A DNA stretch of 64,000 nt from an uncultured Cohaesibacter sp. (lineage in GTDB: Bacteria > Pseudomonadota > Alphaproteobacteria > Rhizobiales > Cohaesibacteraceae). The notes under the pieces were generated by a model. The model saw only the letters and a program-made list of their open reading frames with translations. It was not told the origin of the DNA and did not search any database. The position numbers and the translations under genes are program-made. The stretch spans positions 1,054,001-1,118,000 of the forward strand of contig NZ_OY781114.1 of assembly GCF_963676485.1 (NCBI RefSeq), written 5' to 3'. Position 1 is the first letter of the stretch; each line of letters begins with the position of its first letter. Positions 16,161 to 24,607 of the stretch are shown here, one piece after another.

Positions 16161-17642
16161 GTGAAAAATAAATTGCTATCACTTGTTGCTTGCCTCGTAT
16201 TGTTCGATGCGCCCTATGCGCATGCCTCTGAAACGCCATCCATTTTTAGCGCGACGGAACTGAAGCAGATAGCCAAGGACCGAGAAAGATTTCTCGTCGG
16301 TCTTTCCCATACGTTCAAGAGACGTGCTGCTGATGGCGTATTTACGCAAAGCATGCTGGATAGGGAAAATCAGTGGAGCGTTGCAAAAGCGCGCACAATG
16401 CTAGCCGCAGGCATTCTTTTATATGACTTCAATGCGGATGGTTTCATTGATAATACGGATTATAACAGTCTTTCGGCTCTTATACCCGAGCAACGCCTAA
16501 AGAAAGCAAAAGTCCTACTTAGCAAAATTGACGCGGCTGGAAATGGAGACGGAAAAGTTTCTTTTGGAGAACTATATCAGTATTCTTCCGAGACCGCTCA
16601 ACACCAAGAAGACCAGAAAAAGAGGCCTGACAGCCTCATGCGCTTTGACACCAACCATGATGGGAAGGTGGTATTTGAAGAAATTTTGAAAGCGGTTCAT
16701 TCCGTTCAAGGAACACAATCCCTATCCACCAAGGAAACTTCAGTTAAAGACACAGTACCTCAAAAACCCAAGACAAAAGCAGCAGCTGTTGCATCCAAAG
16801 AACAGGCCTGCATTTTACCGCAACCGTCAGAAAAAGCGGAAATCATCTACCTGAACGGATCTGCCTCCAAAGCTCTCTCATCGGTTGCCGTGAATGGCTT
16901 TGAAGATGAAACATCCGCCGCAAGGATCAACATTGAATCAGGCAACAGGCCCCTTTTCATCGTCAGTGCTTTTGACGGATCTGTTGTTTTGAAATTTACC
17001 GGCGATACGAGCCGGATTGAAAAACTTGTTGTTTCTGAAGTTGAGGGTAAGCGGCAGGGGATCGTAGGCCTAAAGAGCGATCAGGTAGAATTCACGGCAC
17101 AAGAAAACTGCGCTCCTCCCTATATAGGCAGCCCTAAATCTGGAAAAGCGCAACTGGCAAAAAGCCGTTTGGCGCTGGCTCTAGGCCACGCAGTTGACAA
17201 GGTAATAGTTGCTCGGGCTCTTCATACTATCGGACTTCCATCTGGTACAATCGGTGAAAATAAGCGCTGGAAGCTCGACTATAGAACGAGAGATCCGCGC
17301 AGAATAATTGAGAATAAATTTCGGGACTTCTACCCATATGGGGTGGAACAGTTCGCGGTGAATGATGTGATCGCATCAGGGAAAGCCGCAACTTACGACA
17401 TTCTTCCCCACATTGCAGGGCTTATACAACTGCTTGATGCAGGCTCGTTGAGCCTTACGAAAGACTCATATTTCATCATTAAAAAAACTATAGCGCATTT
17501 TCCTGCAGGTATGCACGGAACCTTTGGCGCTATGTTTCTCTTGGAAGAAGGGATTCCTCTTCCTGCGGGCGACCCGGGACATGCGCAAGTCTATGACCTT
17601 GCTACAGGCAAGTGCCACGAAGGTTTCTTTTGTTCGCAATAA
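16161..17642 (+). CDS. Exported EF-hand domain protein of unknown function
   Basis: A 493-residue protein starting MKNKLLSLVACLVLFDAPYAHA, a clear signal peptide. I use the GTG at 16161 because TTGGAG stands eight bases before it. Three calcium-binding EF-hand loops are visible: DFNADGFIDNTD (about 92-103), DAAGNGDGKVSFGE (about 125-138) and DTNHDGKVVFEE (about 164-175). A Lys/Ala-rich linker follows, then a domain of about 280 residues that I do not recognise; it has Cys residues that could form disulfides (ENCAPPY, GKCHEGFFC). The product is probably periplasmic or secreted and calcium-responsive. It lies 90 bases before a small membrane-protein gene. Confidence 0.75.
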   Translation: MKNKLLSLVACLVLFDAPYAHASETPSIFSATELKQIAKDRERFLVGLSHTFKRRAADGVFTQSMLDRENQWSVAKARTMLAAGILLYDFNADGFIDNTDYNSLSALIPEQRLKKAKVLLSKIDAAGNGDGKVSFGELYQYSSETAQHQEDQKKRPDSLMRFDTNHDGKVVFEEILKAVHSVQGTQSLSTKETSVKDTVPQKPKTKAAAVASKEQACILPQPSEKAEIIYLNGSASKALSSVAVNGFEDETSAARINIESGNRPLFIVSAFDGSVVLKFTGDTSRIEKLVVSEVEGKRQGIVGLKSDQVEFTAQENCAPPYIGSPKSGKAQLAKSRLALALGHAVDKVIVARALHTIGLPSGTIGENKRWKLDYRTRDPRRIIENKFRDFYPYGVEQFAVNDVIASGKAATYDILPHIAGLIQLLDAGSLSLTKDSYFIIKKTIAHFPAGMHGTFGAMFLLEEGIPLPAGDPGHAQVYDLATGKCHEGFFCSQ

Positions 17643-17732
17643 GCGCGGCCACTTCTTGAAAGGTAAACAAAGCAAACTTCTTCGAAAAATCATTAGAACA
17701 AGTCTTTGCAAACATTTTAAAAGGGGCTCCTA

Positions 17733-18101
17733 ATGTCTATTTTCTCCCGAACGCTGCGAATCGCCTTGATCGCCTCGCTGTGCATGTTCGGAATATATAT
17801 TCTTTTGAATATACCGATCATTCCTGTCAAAGTAGAGAGACCTCTGAGCAAGACCTATAACGGTCCAGGCTTCTCGGAACTGTCCAAACAGATAGCGTCA
17901 CCCTCCGATATAGCTGCGCCCTCTGGTAAACAGGCTATTCAAATGTGTGACCCGGAGAATCCTGTCACGACCGATGAACCGAATGTTTTAAAAATCTTAC
18001 AAAAGGGCGGGCACGATGCATCTGTTGTCCGCGAAATGCTGAGAGACGGCAGAGGCACATGCGATATTCTGAGGAAGTTGGCCCGCCTTCATGGTCGCTG
18101 A
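17733..18101 (+). CDS. Small membrane-anchored protein of unknown function
   Basis: A 122-residue protein with one N-terminal hydrophobic segment (LRIALIASLCMFGIYILLNIPIIPV, about residues 8-31) and no evident cleavage site, so probably an inner-membrane anchor with a periplasmic tail of about 90 residues. The tail has two Cys (QMCDPENP and GTCDIL) that could pair. The start has an AAGGGG site. It follows the EF-hand gene in the same direction and the two are likely co-transcribed. I know no family for it. Confidence 0.65.
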   Translation: MSIFSRTLRIALIASLCMFGIYILLNIPIIPVKVERPLSKTYNGPGFSELSKQIASPSDIAAPSGKQAIQMCDPENPVTTDEPNVLKILQKGGHDASVVREMLRDGRGTCDILRKLARLHGR

Positions 18102-18849
18102 ACTGCCAAAGCATGGGTATTTTGCTTAATTCCCTAAATGTCTGCTTCCTCTTGAAGCATCAAAAATCTCGCATCCGCAGCAGATGGCAGCCTCCCTCTC
18201 GCTTTGCCATAAGCGCACACCGACGCCATGAAATTTCGGCGCAGCAGCGGATGTCCGTTTCTCCGCATAGTTTGAATTCGTTGATCGTGCAGCGAATTTA
18301 CCAAAAGAGCCCGATCGAGCCGTTCAAAATTAGATCGCATTCGCATACGCAATAAGGTGCGACAGGAATTGCCGGCCCGTTCCAACCATTCGCCTATGGG
18401 CATGCGCGACAAAGAAGCTTCCTCATTCCTGCCATTGGCAGTGAAGCGCTGCATTTTCAGTAGTCAAGTGACGGCTGGCGGGCTTTGCTGACTTTGCTGT
18501 GATCTAGCTAATGACGGTTATCTTTATAAGTTTGATCGGTTGGTGTTTTAGATCTCACGACCAATAAAGAGGTGCCATCATTTTTGTGAAATCAAAGGGC
18601 ATAGGAGCTGTGCTGATACAAGCACAATTCGATATAATCGAAACATTGGCCCCTAAGGGTCTGCGGTAGCCCATGTTGCTAGAGACCTAAGAAAAGCCGG
18701 TATTCTGTGAAGGCCTCCACTGAAGATCTCTAGAGTATATCCCTGAAAAGTGTGTGTGGTTTGCTCTCAAAAATCCTGCGAGTTTCATGCTCGCAGGATC
18801 GGTTTCGGGGCCTTTTGGTTTTTGGCTGTGTTTTCTGTAAACTGGCAGA
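18102..18849. other. Intergenic region with terminator and repeat copy
   Basis: No convincing gene in 748 bases. It holds the right copy of the repeat found at 15992-16011 (18417-18436) and the terminator of the dimethylarginine hydrolase gene (18773-18799). A minus-strand frame of 106 codons (18134-18454) is open, but its Arg-rich product looks random. Confidence 0.5.
18766..18799 (-). terminator. Terminator of dimethylarginine hydrolase gene
   Basis: A perfect 10-bp stem (ATCCTGCGAG, 18773-18782, with 18790-18799) has a 7-base loop and is followed on the minus strand by TTTTGAG. It lies 50 bases behind the stop codon of the gene reading leftwards from 19665. Confidence 0.8.
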
Positions 18850-19665
18850 CTATTTCTTGATTGGAGAAAAACGCAGGGAGAGGCATGACATGCCGCCATC
18901 AAGCTTGGCCGCTTCGGTGTTGCCGACCGTCACAACGTCATAGCCAGCCTCGCGTACGGCTTGTTCTGTCTTGGGAAATCCTGCAGGCATTATAACTTTT
19001 TCGTTGAAGCGAATTGTGTTTGCACAAGCTTCTTCACCATCGGCTACCAGAATAACGTTATACCCTTCAAAACAGCCGGCATTTGCCAGCCGTCTTGTCG
19101 ATAGAATCGTATTCTCGTCCAGTAGCGAACAATCAGTTTTGAAATGCAGCACACCCTCTGGCGTGTTGAGTTTACGCACCTTGTAGCCCCATTGTGCAAC
19201 CCGATCAGCAAGCTCCTTGATACCGGCATCATCCGTTCTTGCGGATGTGCCCACGATAACTTCCGTCTCTGTTGTCAGAATGTCTCCGCCTTCGATATGG
19301 CCGGGCCCTTCAATGGTCAGAACTTCATCGTAAAGCTCGTGCAGGGTAGGCGCCATCGCTTCGGCTTCTTTGAGACGTGTCGGCGCACCAGGACGCAACA
19401 CCACGGCACCTTCCTGCAAGCAGAGCGCGGTATCTTCGACGAAAACAGAATCAGGAAAGTCTTCCAACGCTTCCAGCTCTGTCACCACGGCTCCGGTCGC
19501 TTTGAGCGCAGCGATATAATCAGCATGGTGCGACAGGAAGGTATCAAGGTCAGGGGTGCCTGTGTCCACGGCACGCAAGCCATCAACGGCGGATTTTCCT
19601 GGCTTTCGGGTAATCGCATGCGTGAAGCTGTAAGAACGATTTGACACTGTTTTCTCCGTTTTCAT
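18850..19665 (-). CDS. ddaH: Dimethylarginine dimethylaminohydrolase / arginine-modifying enzyme
   Basis: A 271-residue protein of the guanidino-modifying (pentein) superfamily. It has DFPDSVFVEDTA (about 69-80) with substrate-binding acids, HIEGGD (about 123-128), the catalytic His174 in HFKTD and the nucleophile Cys261 in LDGGMSCLSLRF. This set is that of DDAH, which hydrolyses methylated arginine to citrulline and a methylamine. Arginine deiminase is less likely: the protein is too short. It is divergent from a complete amino-acid ABC transporter, which suggests uptake and use of methylarginines or related guanidino compounds; that link is inference. Confidence 0.88.
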   Translation of the reverse strand: MKTEKTVSNRSYSFTHAITRKPGKSAVDGLRAVDTGTPDLDTFLSHHADYIAALKATGAVVTELEALEDFPDSVFVEDTALCLQEGAVVLRPGAPTRLKEAEAMAPTLHELYDEVLTIEGPGHIEGGDILTTETEVIVGTSARTDDAGIKELADRVAQWGYKVRKLNTPEGVLHFKTDCSLLDENTILSTRRLANAGCFEGYNVILVADGEEACANTIRFNEKVIMPAGFPKTEQAVREAGYDVVTVGNTEAAKLDGGMSCLSLRFSPIKK

Positions 19666-19707
19666 GAAATAACCTGCTGCCTACTAGCACTGTACAGGAT
19701 ATTGTTG

Positions 19708-19751
19708 TTGACTCTTACTTTATACAATTGCATAAAATTATACAACTGTAT
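19708..19751 (+). promoter_or_regulatory. Promoter and operator-like repeats of ABC transporter operon
   Basis: TTGACT (19708-19713) and CATAAA (19731-19736) are spaced by 17 bases, a plausible sigma-70 promoter. Overlapping it are two direct repeats, TTATACAATTG (19720-19730) and TTATACAACTG (19738-19748); the second lies in the palindrome ATACA-AC-TGTAT (19740-19751). These are likely regulator sites, perhaps for the TetR protein of this cluster or for a GntR protein, since the core resembles the TGTATACA sites at 10.8 and 13.2 kb. Confidence 0.5.
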
Positions 19752-19771
19752 CATTTAGAGGTGGAAAACTG

Positions 19772-20563
19772 GTGTCTGGTCATCCCGTCGTCCCTGTCAT
19801 GGAAGTGCGGGACCTTCATAAATCATTTGCTGGCAACGAAGTTCTTAAGGGCGTCGACGTAATCGCACATCCAGGCGAGGTCATCTCGATTATCGGAGGG
19901 TCCGGGTCTGGCAAGTCAACCACCTTGCGCTGCCTCAATTTGCTTGAGGTGCCCAATGGTGCGGGCGTATTCAAGCTGCTCGGCGAAAAAGTCCATTTCA
20001 AGTCAGATCGACGCGGGAATAGCTTGGTTACGGACAAGCGACAACTACGCCGGTTGCGCAGCCGCATCGGCATGGTGTTTCAGAATTTCAATCTATGGCC
20101 GCATATGACGTTGGAACAAAATGTCATGGAAGCGCAGGTTCAGGTTCTGGGGCGTTCCAAAGCCGATGCGCGAGAACAGGCCAGACAACTGCTTGACCGG
20201 GTTGGGCTGTCTGACAGGCTTGAAATGTATCCTTCCTATCTATCTGGCGGACAACAGCAGCGCGGTGCAATTGCGCGTGTATTGGCGGTTGATCCGGAAG
20301 TCATGCTGTTTGACGAGCCAACATCAGCCCTTGATCCGGAGCTGGTCGGTGAGGTGCTGTCGGTGATGAAAGATCTCGCCGAAGAAGGCCGAACGATGGT
20401 GATCGTAACTCACGAGATGCAGTTTGCTGCCAATGTGTCGGACAAAGTCATGTTTCTCAATGATGGACGCGTTGAAGAAGCGGGAACCGCAAACGAGATC
20501 TTTCAAGCTCCGAAATCTGAACGCCTCAAGCAGTTCATTCAATCAACAACTCAAAACCAATAA
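19772..20563 (+). CDS. Polar amino-acid ABC transporter ATP-binding protein
   Basis: A 263-residue ATPase of the HisP/GlnQ/ArtP group. Walker A is GGSGSGKST (about 42-50), the signature is LSGGQQQR, Walker B is [13 protein letters not shown] and the H-loop is VTHEM. It begins at a GTG at 19772 with AGAGGTGG before it; an ATG at 19799 is the alternative. First gene of an operon with a binding protein and two permeases. It is the only ATPase gene of this class in the window, so it might also serve the ATPase-less transporter at 10.9-14.3 kb; that is a guess. Confidence 0.92.
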   Translation: MSGHPVVPVMEVRDLHKSFAGNEVLKGVDVIAHPGEVISIIGGSGSGKSTTLRCLNLLEVPNGAGVFKLLGEKVHFKSDRRGNSLVTDKRQLRRLRSRIGMVFQNFNLWPHMTLEQNVMEAQVQVLGRSKADAREQARQLLDRVGLSDRLEMYPSYLSGGQQQRGAIARVLAVDPEVMLFDEPTSALDPELVGEVLSVMKDLAEEGRTMVIVTHEMQFAANVSDKVMFLNDGRVEEAGTANEIFQAPKSERLKQFIQSTTQNQ

Positions 20564-20595
20564 AACACCCCAGAAAACACATCCAAGAGGACACC

Positions 20596-21366
20596 ATGAA
20601 TATCAAGTCCATTCTCGCAGCAACCTTTATCGCAGTCGGCCTCAGTTCCGTTGCATCTGCTGAAACTGTTCGTATTGGTATCGCAACCGAGCCCTATCCG
20701 CCGTTTGCCACACCTGATGCTGAAGGCAATTATGTCGGTTGGGAAATCGACATGACAAAAGCGATCTGTGAGGAAGCCAAACTCGATTGCAAGTTTGTGG
20801 CAACAGCGTGGGACAGCATTATCCCGACTTTGCAAAAAGAAGAAATTGATGTGATTGCCGCTTCTCTGAGCATCACCGAAGATCGTCTCAAGGTGATTGA
20901 TTTCTCCAACAAATACTACCAGACCGGCGTTTCAATTGCTGCTGCCAAGGGCAGTGGGCTTGAACCAAACCCCAAAGGCGTTGCTGGCAAAATCATCGGG
21001 GTTCAATCCGCGTCTATTCATCAGGCTTATGCCCTTAAATATTTCAAGGATGCAAAAATCCGTGAATATCAGACACAGGATGAAGCCAATCAGGATCTGT
21101 TCGCAGGCCGCATTGATGGAACGTTGGCGGATGTATTGGTTCTTGATGAATTCCTGAAAAGTGATGAGGGGCAACTGTGCTGTGAAAGCGCAGGTCTCGT
21201 TGCCAAGGACGAAGCCATCCATGGACCGGGTGTCGGTTTTGGTCTGCGCAAGGGAAGCGATGCGTTGAAAACAAAGCTGAATGCTGCGATAGACGCTGTA
21301 CGGGCTAGTGGTAAGTATAACGAAATATCCAAAAAATATTTTGATTTCAATATCTTCGGTGAATAG
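20596..21366 (+). CDS. Polar amino-acid ABC transporter substrate-binding protein
   Basis: A 256-residue family 3 binding protein with signal peptide MNIKSILAATFIAVGLSSVASA and mature start ETVRIGIATE. Typical blocks are YPPFATPDAEGNYVGWEID, DSIIPTLQKEEIDVIAASLSIT and RLKVIDFSNKYYQTG, whose acid and Arg side chains bind amino-acid carboxylate and side chain in arginine/ornithine-type receptors. Its place beside a DDAH gene favours arginine-like ligands. A stem-loop follows it (21377-21400), which may stabilise this part of the mRNA so that binding protein outnumbers permease. Confidence 0.9.
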   Translation: MNIKSILAATFIAVGLSSVASAETVRIGIATEPYPPFATPDAEGNYVGWEIDMTKAICEEAKLDCKFVATAWDSIIPTLQKEEIDVIAASLSITEDRLKVIDFSNKYYQTGVSIAAAKGSGLEPNPKGVAGKIIGVQSASIHQAYALKYFKDAKIREYQTQDEANQDLFAGRIDGTLADVLVLDEFLKSDEGQLCCESAGLVAKDEAIHGPGVGFGLRKGSDALKTKLNAAIDAVRASGKYNEISKKYFDFNIFGE

Positions 21367-21376
21367 ATGACTTAAT

Positions 21377-21400
21377 ATCAGAGGTCTTCGGGCCTCTGAT
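21377..21400 (+). promoter_or_regulatory. Stem-loop with UUCG loop behind the binding-protein gene
   Basis: ATCAGAGGTC and GGCCTCTGAT pair over ten positions around a TTCG tetraloop closed by C-G, an unusually stable hairpin. No T-run follows directly. Such hairpins behind binding-protein genes protect the upstream mRNA or reduce read-through into the permease genes. Confidence 0.65.
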
Positions 21401-21433
21401 CGCCTGTTTTGAGACTATACGTTCGGATCCAAT

Positions 21434-22162
21434 ATGACCATCAACTACAAAAATATGAGCGCAATGGAATTGCTGTCTTTGGTGCCCCCCGGGTGGGGTG
21501 GAACCTTGCTCAAGGGCTTGATGGTTTCTCTGGAGGTGGCGCTGATCGGGTATGTCCTAGGGTTAGTTATTGGTCTTGGTGGTGCAACCCTGAAACGCCA
21601 CGGCGGACCTGTTTCTCGGGATTTGATGACAGTATACACAACACTTGCACGCGCAATTCCTGAACTGGTTCTTATTATGCTGGCATATTTCGCATTGCCG
21701 GATCTGATCAATCAGCTATTCGCAAAGCTCGGGCTGGATCAAATCCAGATCAACGGTTTTCTGGCAGGTGTTATTGTTATTGCCTTCGTACAAGGTGCCT
21801 ATGCGACAGAGGTTTTTCGTGGTGCAATGGCAACCGTACCCAGAGGACATGTTGAAGCAGCCCAGAGTTTCGGAATGCATCCGTTTCGTGTGTTCTACAG
21901 AATAATTCTTCCTGAGATGCTTCCCTCGGCGTTGCCCGGACTTTCCAATCTCTGGCTTATCGCAACCAAAGACACAGCACTCCTTGCGGTCGTTGGTTTT
22001 GTCGAGCTTACGCTTGCTGCACGACAGGCAGCAGGTGCCACCAAGCATTATTTTCTCTTCCTTATCGCGGCTGGCGCCCTCTACCTGCTTGTGACGTTGC
22101 TTTCGCAATATGTGTTCTCACTGGTTGAAAACCGCTTCAACAAAGGAGCGCGTCATGGATAG
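21434..22162 (+). CDS. Amino-acid ABC transporter permease (HisQ-like)
   Basis: A 242-residue permease of the HisQ/ArtQ group with about five membrane segments. The docking loop EVFRGAMATVPRGHVEAAQSFGMHPFRVFYRIILPEML lies near residues 119-156. The ribosome site before the ATG at 21434 is weak; expression may depend on the upstream gene. It overlaps the next permease gene by eight bases, so the two are co-translated. Together they form the membrane channel for the ATPase and receptor encoded upstream. Confidence 0.9.
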   Translation: MTINYKNMSAMELLSLVPPGWGGTLLKGLMVSLEVALIGYVLGLVIGLGGATLKRHGGPVSRDLMTVYTTLARAIPELVLIMLAYFALPDLINQLFAKLGLDQIQINGFLAGVIVIAFVQGAYATEVFRGAMATVPRGHVEAAQSFGMHPFRVFYRIILPEMLPSALPGLSNLWLIATKDTALLAVVGFVELTLAARQAAGATKHYFLFLIAAGALYLLVTLLSQYVFSLVENRFNKGARHG

Positions 22163-22928
22163 GAACTCCTTTATTCAGCCCCATCGGGTTGTGATGGTAA
22201 TCAGCGCGCTGGCTCTTGTTATCGCCGCAAGTTTCAACATGGACTGGTCCTGGATACCGCGCTATGCGCCCGATATCCTCGATGCCATCGGTGTCACAGC
22301 AACGCTCCTCGTCAGCTCAATTGTTGCCGGTTTCCTGCTCGCCGTTCCGGTCGGCTTGGTGCAGGTTACAGGACCGTGGCCTCTCGCGTGGGCCGCCAAA
22401 ATCTTCTGCACGGTGATCCGAGGCACGCCGATCCTGTTGCAAATGTGGGTTTTGTATTACGGTCTGGGGGCGATGTTCCCCTATATGCCAGGGCTTCGGC
22501 AAAGCTGGATTTGGCCCTACCTGATCGAAGCATGGCCCTATGCCCTTGTGGCACTCACGCTTTCCTTCGTTGGCTATGAGGGTGAGGTTATGCGTGGTGC
22601 CTTCAAGGGCGTCCCATTCGGAGAGCTGGAAGCTGCTCAGGCAATGGGCATGCATCCTTTCACCATCCTTCGTCGTATATGGTTGCCACGGGCGTTACAG
22701 CGGGTTCTGCCGACACTTGGTGGCGAACTGATTTTGCAACTGAAAGCAACGCCGTTGGTTGCGACCATTGCTGTTGTCGACACATTCGCAATCTTTTCCC
22801 GGATCAGGCAGGAAACGTTCATAACTTATGAGCCGCTTTTGCTTTTGGCGCTGATCTATCTTGTTTTTGCCGGTGCAATTGCGGGCATTTTTCGTTTGTT
22901 GGAAACGCGAAATCCTGTGCGCGATTAA
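22155..22928 (+). CDS. Amino-acid ABC transporter permease (HisM-like)
   Basis: The second permease, 257 residues, with the docking loop EVMRGAFKGVPFGELEAAQAMGMHPFTILRRIWLPRAL near residues 147-184. AAGGAG precedes the ATG at 22155, which overlaps the end of the first permease gene; a frame from 22110 is not needed. It completes a four-gene importer (ATPase, receptor, two permeases). Confidence 0.9.
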   Translation: MDRNSFIQPHRVVMVISALALVIAASFNMDWSWIPRYAPDILDAIGVTATLLVSSIVAGFLLAVPVGLVQVTGPWPLAWAAKIFCTVIRGTPILLQMWVLYYGLGAMFPYMPGLRQSWIWPYLIEAWPYALVALTLSFVGYEGEVMRGAFKGVPFGELEAAQAMGMHPFTILRRIWLPRALQRVLPTLGGELILQLKATPLVATIAVVDTFAIFSRIRQETFITYEPLLLLALIYLVFAGAIAGIFRLLETRNPVRD

Positions 22929-23022
22929 TGGCGCTGACCTCAGCTGACATTCGTTTGCCCATTATACTCTTTCCTGTGCTATCCCAATACTTAACCAACA
23001 CCAGGACGATAAAACCGGTTTG

Positions 23023-23664
23023 ATGCAAGACACGAGCGGCAAAATCAGAAAAGAGAATACGGATCAGCAGCGGTCTCGACTGATCGACGCGACTTTGCGT
23101 GTGATCGCAAAGGAAGGTGTCAAGGCAGCGACGGTGCGCAAGATCTCAGAAGAGGCCGATGTCACGCAGGGCCTGATCAGATACTATTTCCATTCGAAAT
23201 ACGAGCTCTTAGCCGCAGCATATGAAACCTACATGGGCGGTTTGGTTCAAATCGCCGATGATGCGTCAAAGGGTACAGGCGTCGCCAGTGTCAGACTGGC
23301 AAACTTCATCAAGGCATCATTGCAAGCCCCAGTCACCAGTCATGATACAGTCGCGATCTGGGCTGCCTTTTTTGAGCTGTTGTTGCACGACAAAGATCTG
23401 ACCGCCAGTCATGAACGTGGCTACGACCTGCTTCGATTACACCTGCGCGTTCTGATCGCTGATGTCCTGACGGAGCAGGGCGTAGAGGCCAGTGAAGACA
23501 GGCTTCGCCGCTTGAGTATAGCTGGCAATGCTATTCTGGATGGGCTTTGGATGGAAGGAGGAGCCCTGCCTGACGCGTTTAAAAAGGGAGAACTCGTTCG
23601 TGTAGGACTGGAAAGCTTTGGAGCCTTGCTTGATATCGAGCTTCTCAGTTTGATTGAAGATTAA
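23023..23664 (+). CDS. TetR-family transcriptional regulator (BetI-like)
   Basis: A 213-residue regulator. The N-terminal helix-turn-helix is RLIDATLRVIAKEGVKAATVRKISEEADVTQGLIRYYFHSKYELLAAAYETY, close to the BetI/TetR_C_6 kind. The C-terminal part is helical and would bind a small ligand. I start at the ATG at 23023; a TTG stands right before it. It follows the transporter genes by about 95 bases in the same direction and is probably their regulator, with the repeats at 19720-19751 as candidate sites. Confidence 0.85.
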   Translation: MQDTSGKIRKENTDQQRSRLIDATLRVIAKEGVKAATVRKISEEADVTQGLIRYYFHSKYELLAAAYETYMGGLVQIADDASKGTGVASVRLANFIKASLQAPVTSHDTVAIWAAFFELLLHDKDLTASHERGYDLLRLHLRVLIADVLTEQGVEASEDRLRRLSIAGNAILDGLWMEGGALPDAFKKGELVRVGLESFGALLDIELLSLIED

Positions 23665-24013
23665 AACTCAAGAACGCGTGGTTTGGTTCCAGTCTTTGCC
23701 TGCCATATAAGGCTGGCTATGGTGGATAAGAACGAACAAGCGTAGCTGGTTTTCAACTCTCGATACGCCAGCAAGTGCCTCTCAAAGCTCTGCCGTGTGG
23801 CGGTAAGCACACCCGAGCCTTTATCTGCAGGTTACCTCCAGATACTTTGAATAGCTGCTTTTGACGACGACGTCCGATATTTCGCATCCGCAAGGAACGA
23901 CGGCTCCTCCGCTCGACTTGCCAGTGACACCTTCGTTTTCGTTGAAATTTAGGAACTGCGGCGAATGTCACAAAAGTCTGCGCTCCTGTCGGGGGTATCG
24001 CAAAGTTTGAGTA
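23665..24013. other. Intergenic region, possible rearrangement scar
   Basis: No gene is recognised. The shortened end of the YdcF-family gene borders this stretch, and its missing C-terminal coding part is not found here on either strand. A 72-codon minus-strand frame (23753-23971) gives an Arg-rich product with no family features. Confidence 0.5.
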
Positions 24014-24601
24014 TTAACCCAGCTTTGAGATTCTTACAGCGAGAAGGCGCGCCGAGAATATGGCATTTTCAGCAGTGTTGCGTGATTTGCTCTCTATCTG
24101 GATACGGCTAGCATCCACGCCCATCCCGACCAGCAAATCTCGGGTCATCTCCGCTTCGCTCGCTCCCTTGTTGCCAAGCACGAGATCAAGAGGGGATGCA
24201 TTTCCCCCCGATATTAAAATCGGAATGTCAGGCAACTTGCGCGCAAGACGGACCGCTTCCGTGATCCGCTCTCCGGCATGGTTGAGTTCGGGCTGCTTCC
24301 AAGTTTGGGAATGGCCGGTTACGATGCTGCCGCCCAAAACGAGAATGCCTTCAATCGGCTCACCCTTAGAAAGGTCGGGATTGGTCGGATAGGCGGTTTC
24401 CAGTTTGGCCAACACGATGTCTGTCACCGGGGAAAGCACAAGCACGAGAATAAGGAGGGTTATAGTCACCCCCCATCTTGCTGGCACCAGTGCGCCTGTG
24501 AACAGCATCACCAGACTGAATATCAGCCCCAGAACAAGCCAGCTCTCCACCAGGAGCAGCAATCCGACAATCTTGGAGAGAACAAAAAAGACCGTGCCCA
24601 T
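24014..24601 (-). CDS. YdcF/SanA-family (DUF218) protein, C-terminally truncated
   Basis: Two or three N-terminal hydrophobic segments (LSKIVGLLLLVESWLVLGLIFSLV and ITLLILVLVLSPVTDIVL) precede a DUF218 domain: GILVLGGSI, ERITEAVRLARKLPDIPILISGG, MGVDASRIQIESKSRNTAENA. Family members, such as those acting in envelope maintenance, continue for about 60-80 residues with a motif near W.LVTSA.HMPR; here the frame ends seven or so residues after SARLL. The product of 195 residues therefore lacks the last part of the fold and is probably inactive. It starts at 24601, six bases behind the SDR stop codon. Confidence 0.65.
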   Translation of the reverse strand: MGTVFFVLSKIVGLLLLVESWLVLGLIFSLVMLFTGALVPARWGVTITLLILVLVLSPVTDIVLAKLETAYPTNPDLSKGEPIEGILVLGGSIVTGHSQTWKQPELNHAGERITEAVRLARKLPDIPILISGGNASPLDLVLGNKGASEAEMTRDLLVGMGVDASRIQIESKSRNTAENAIFSARLLAVRISKLG

Positions 24602-24607
24602 CAGCTA

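Noticed and set aside
18134-18454. 106-codon minus-strand open frame in an otherwise empty region
   Set aside because: No ribosome site of note, Arg-rich and no recognisable fold; it overlaps a repeat copy. Kept as intergenic.
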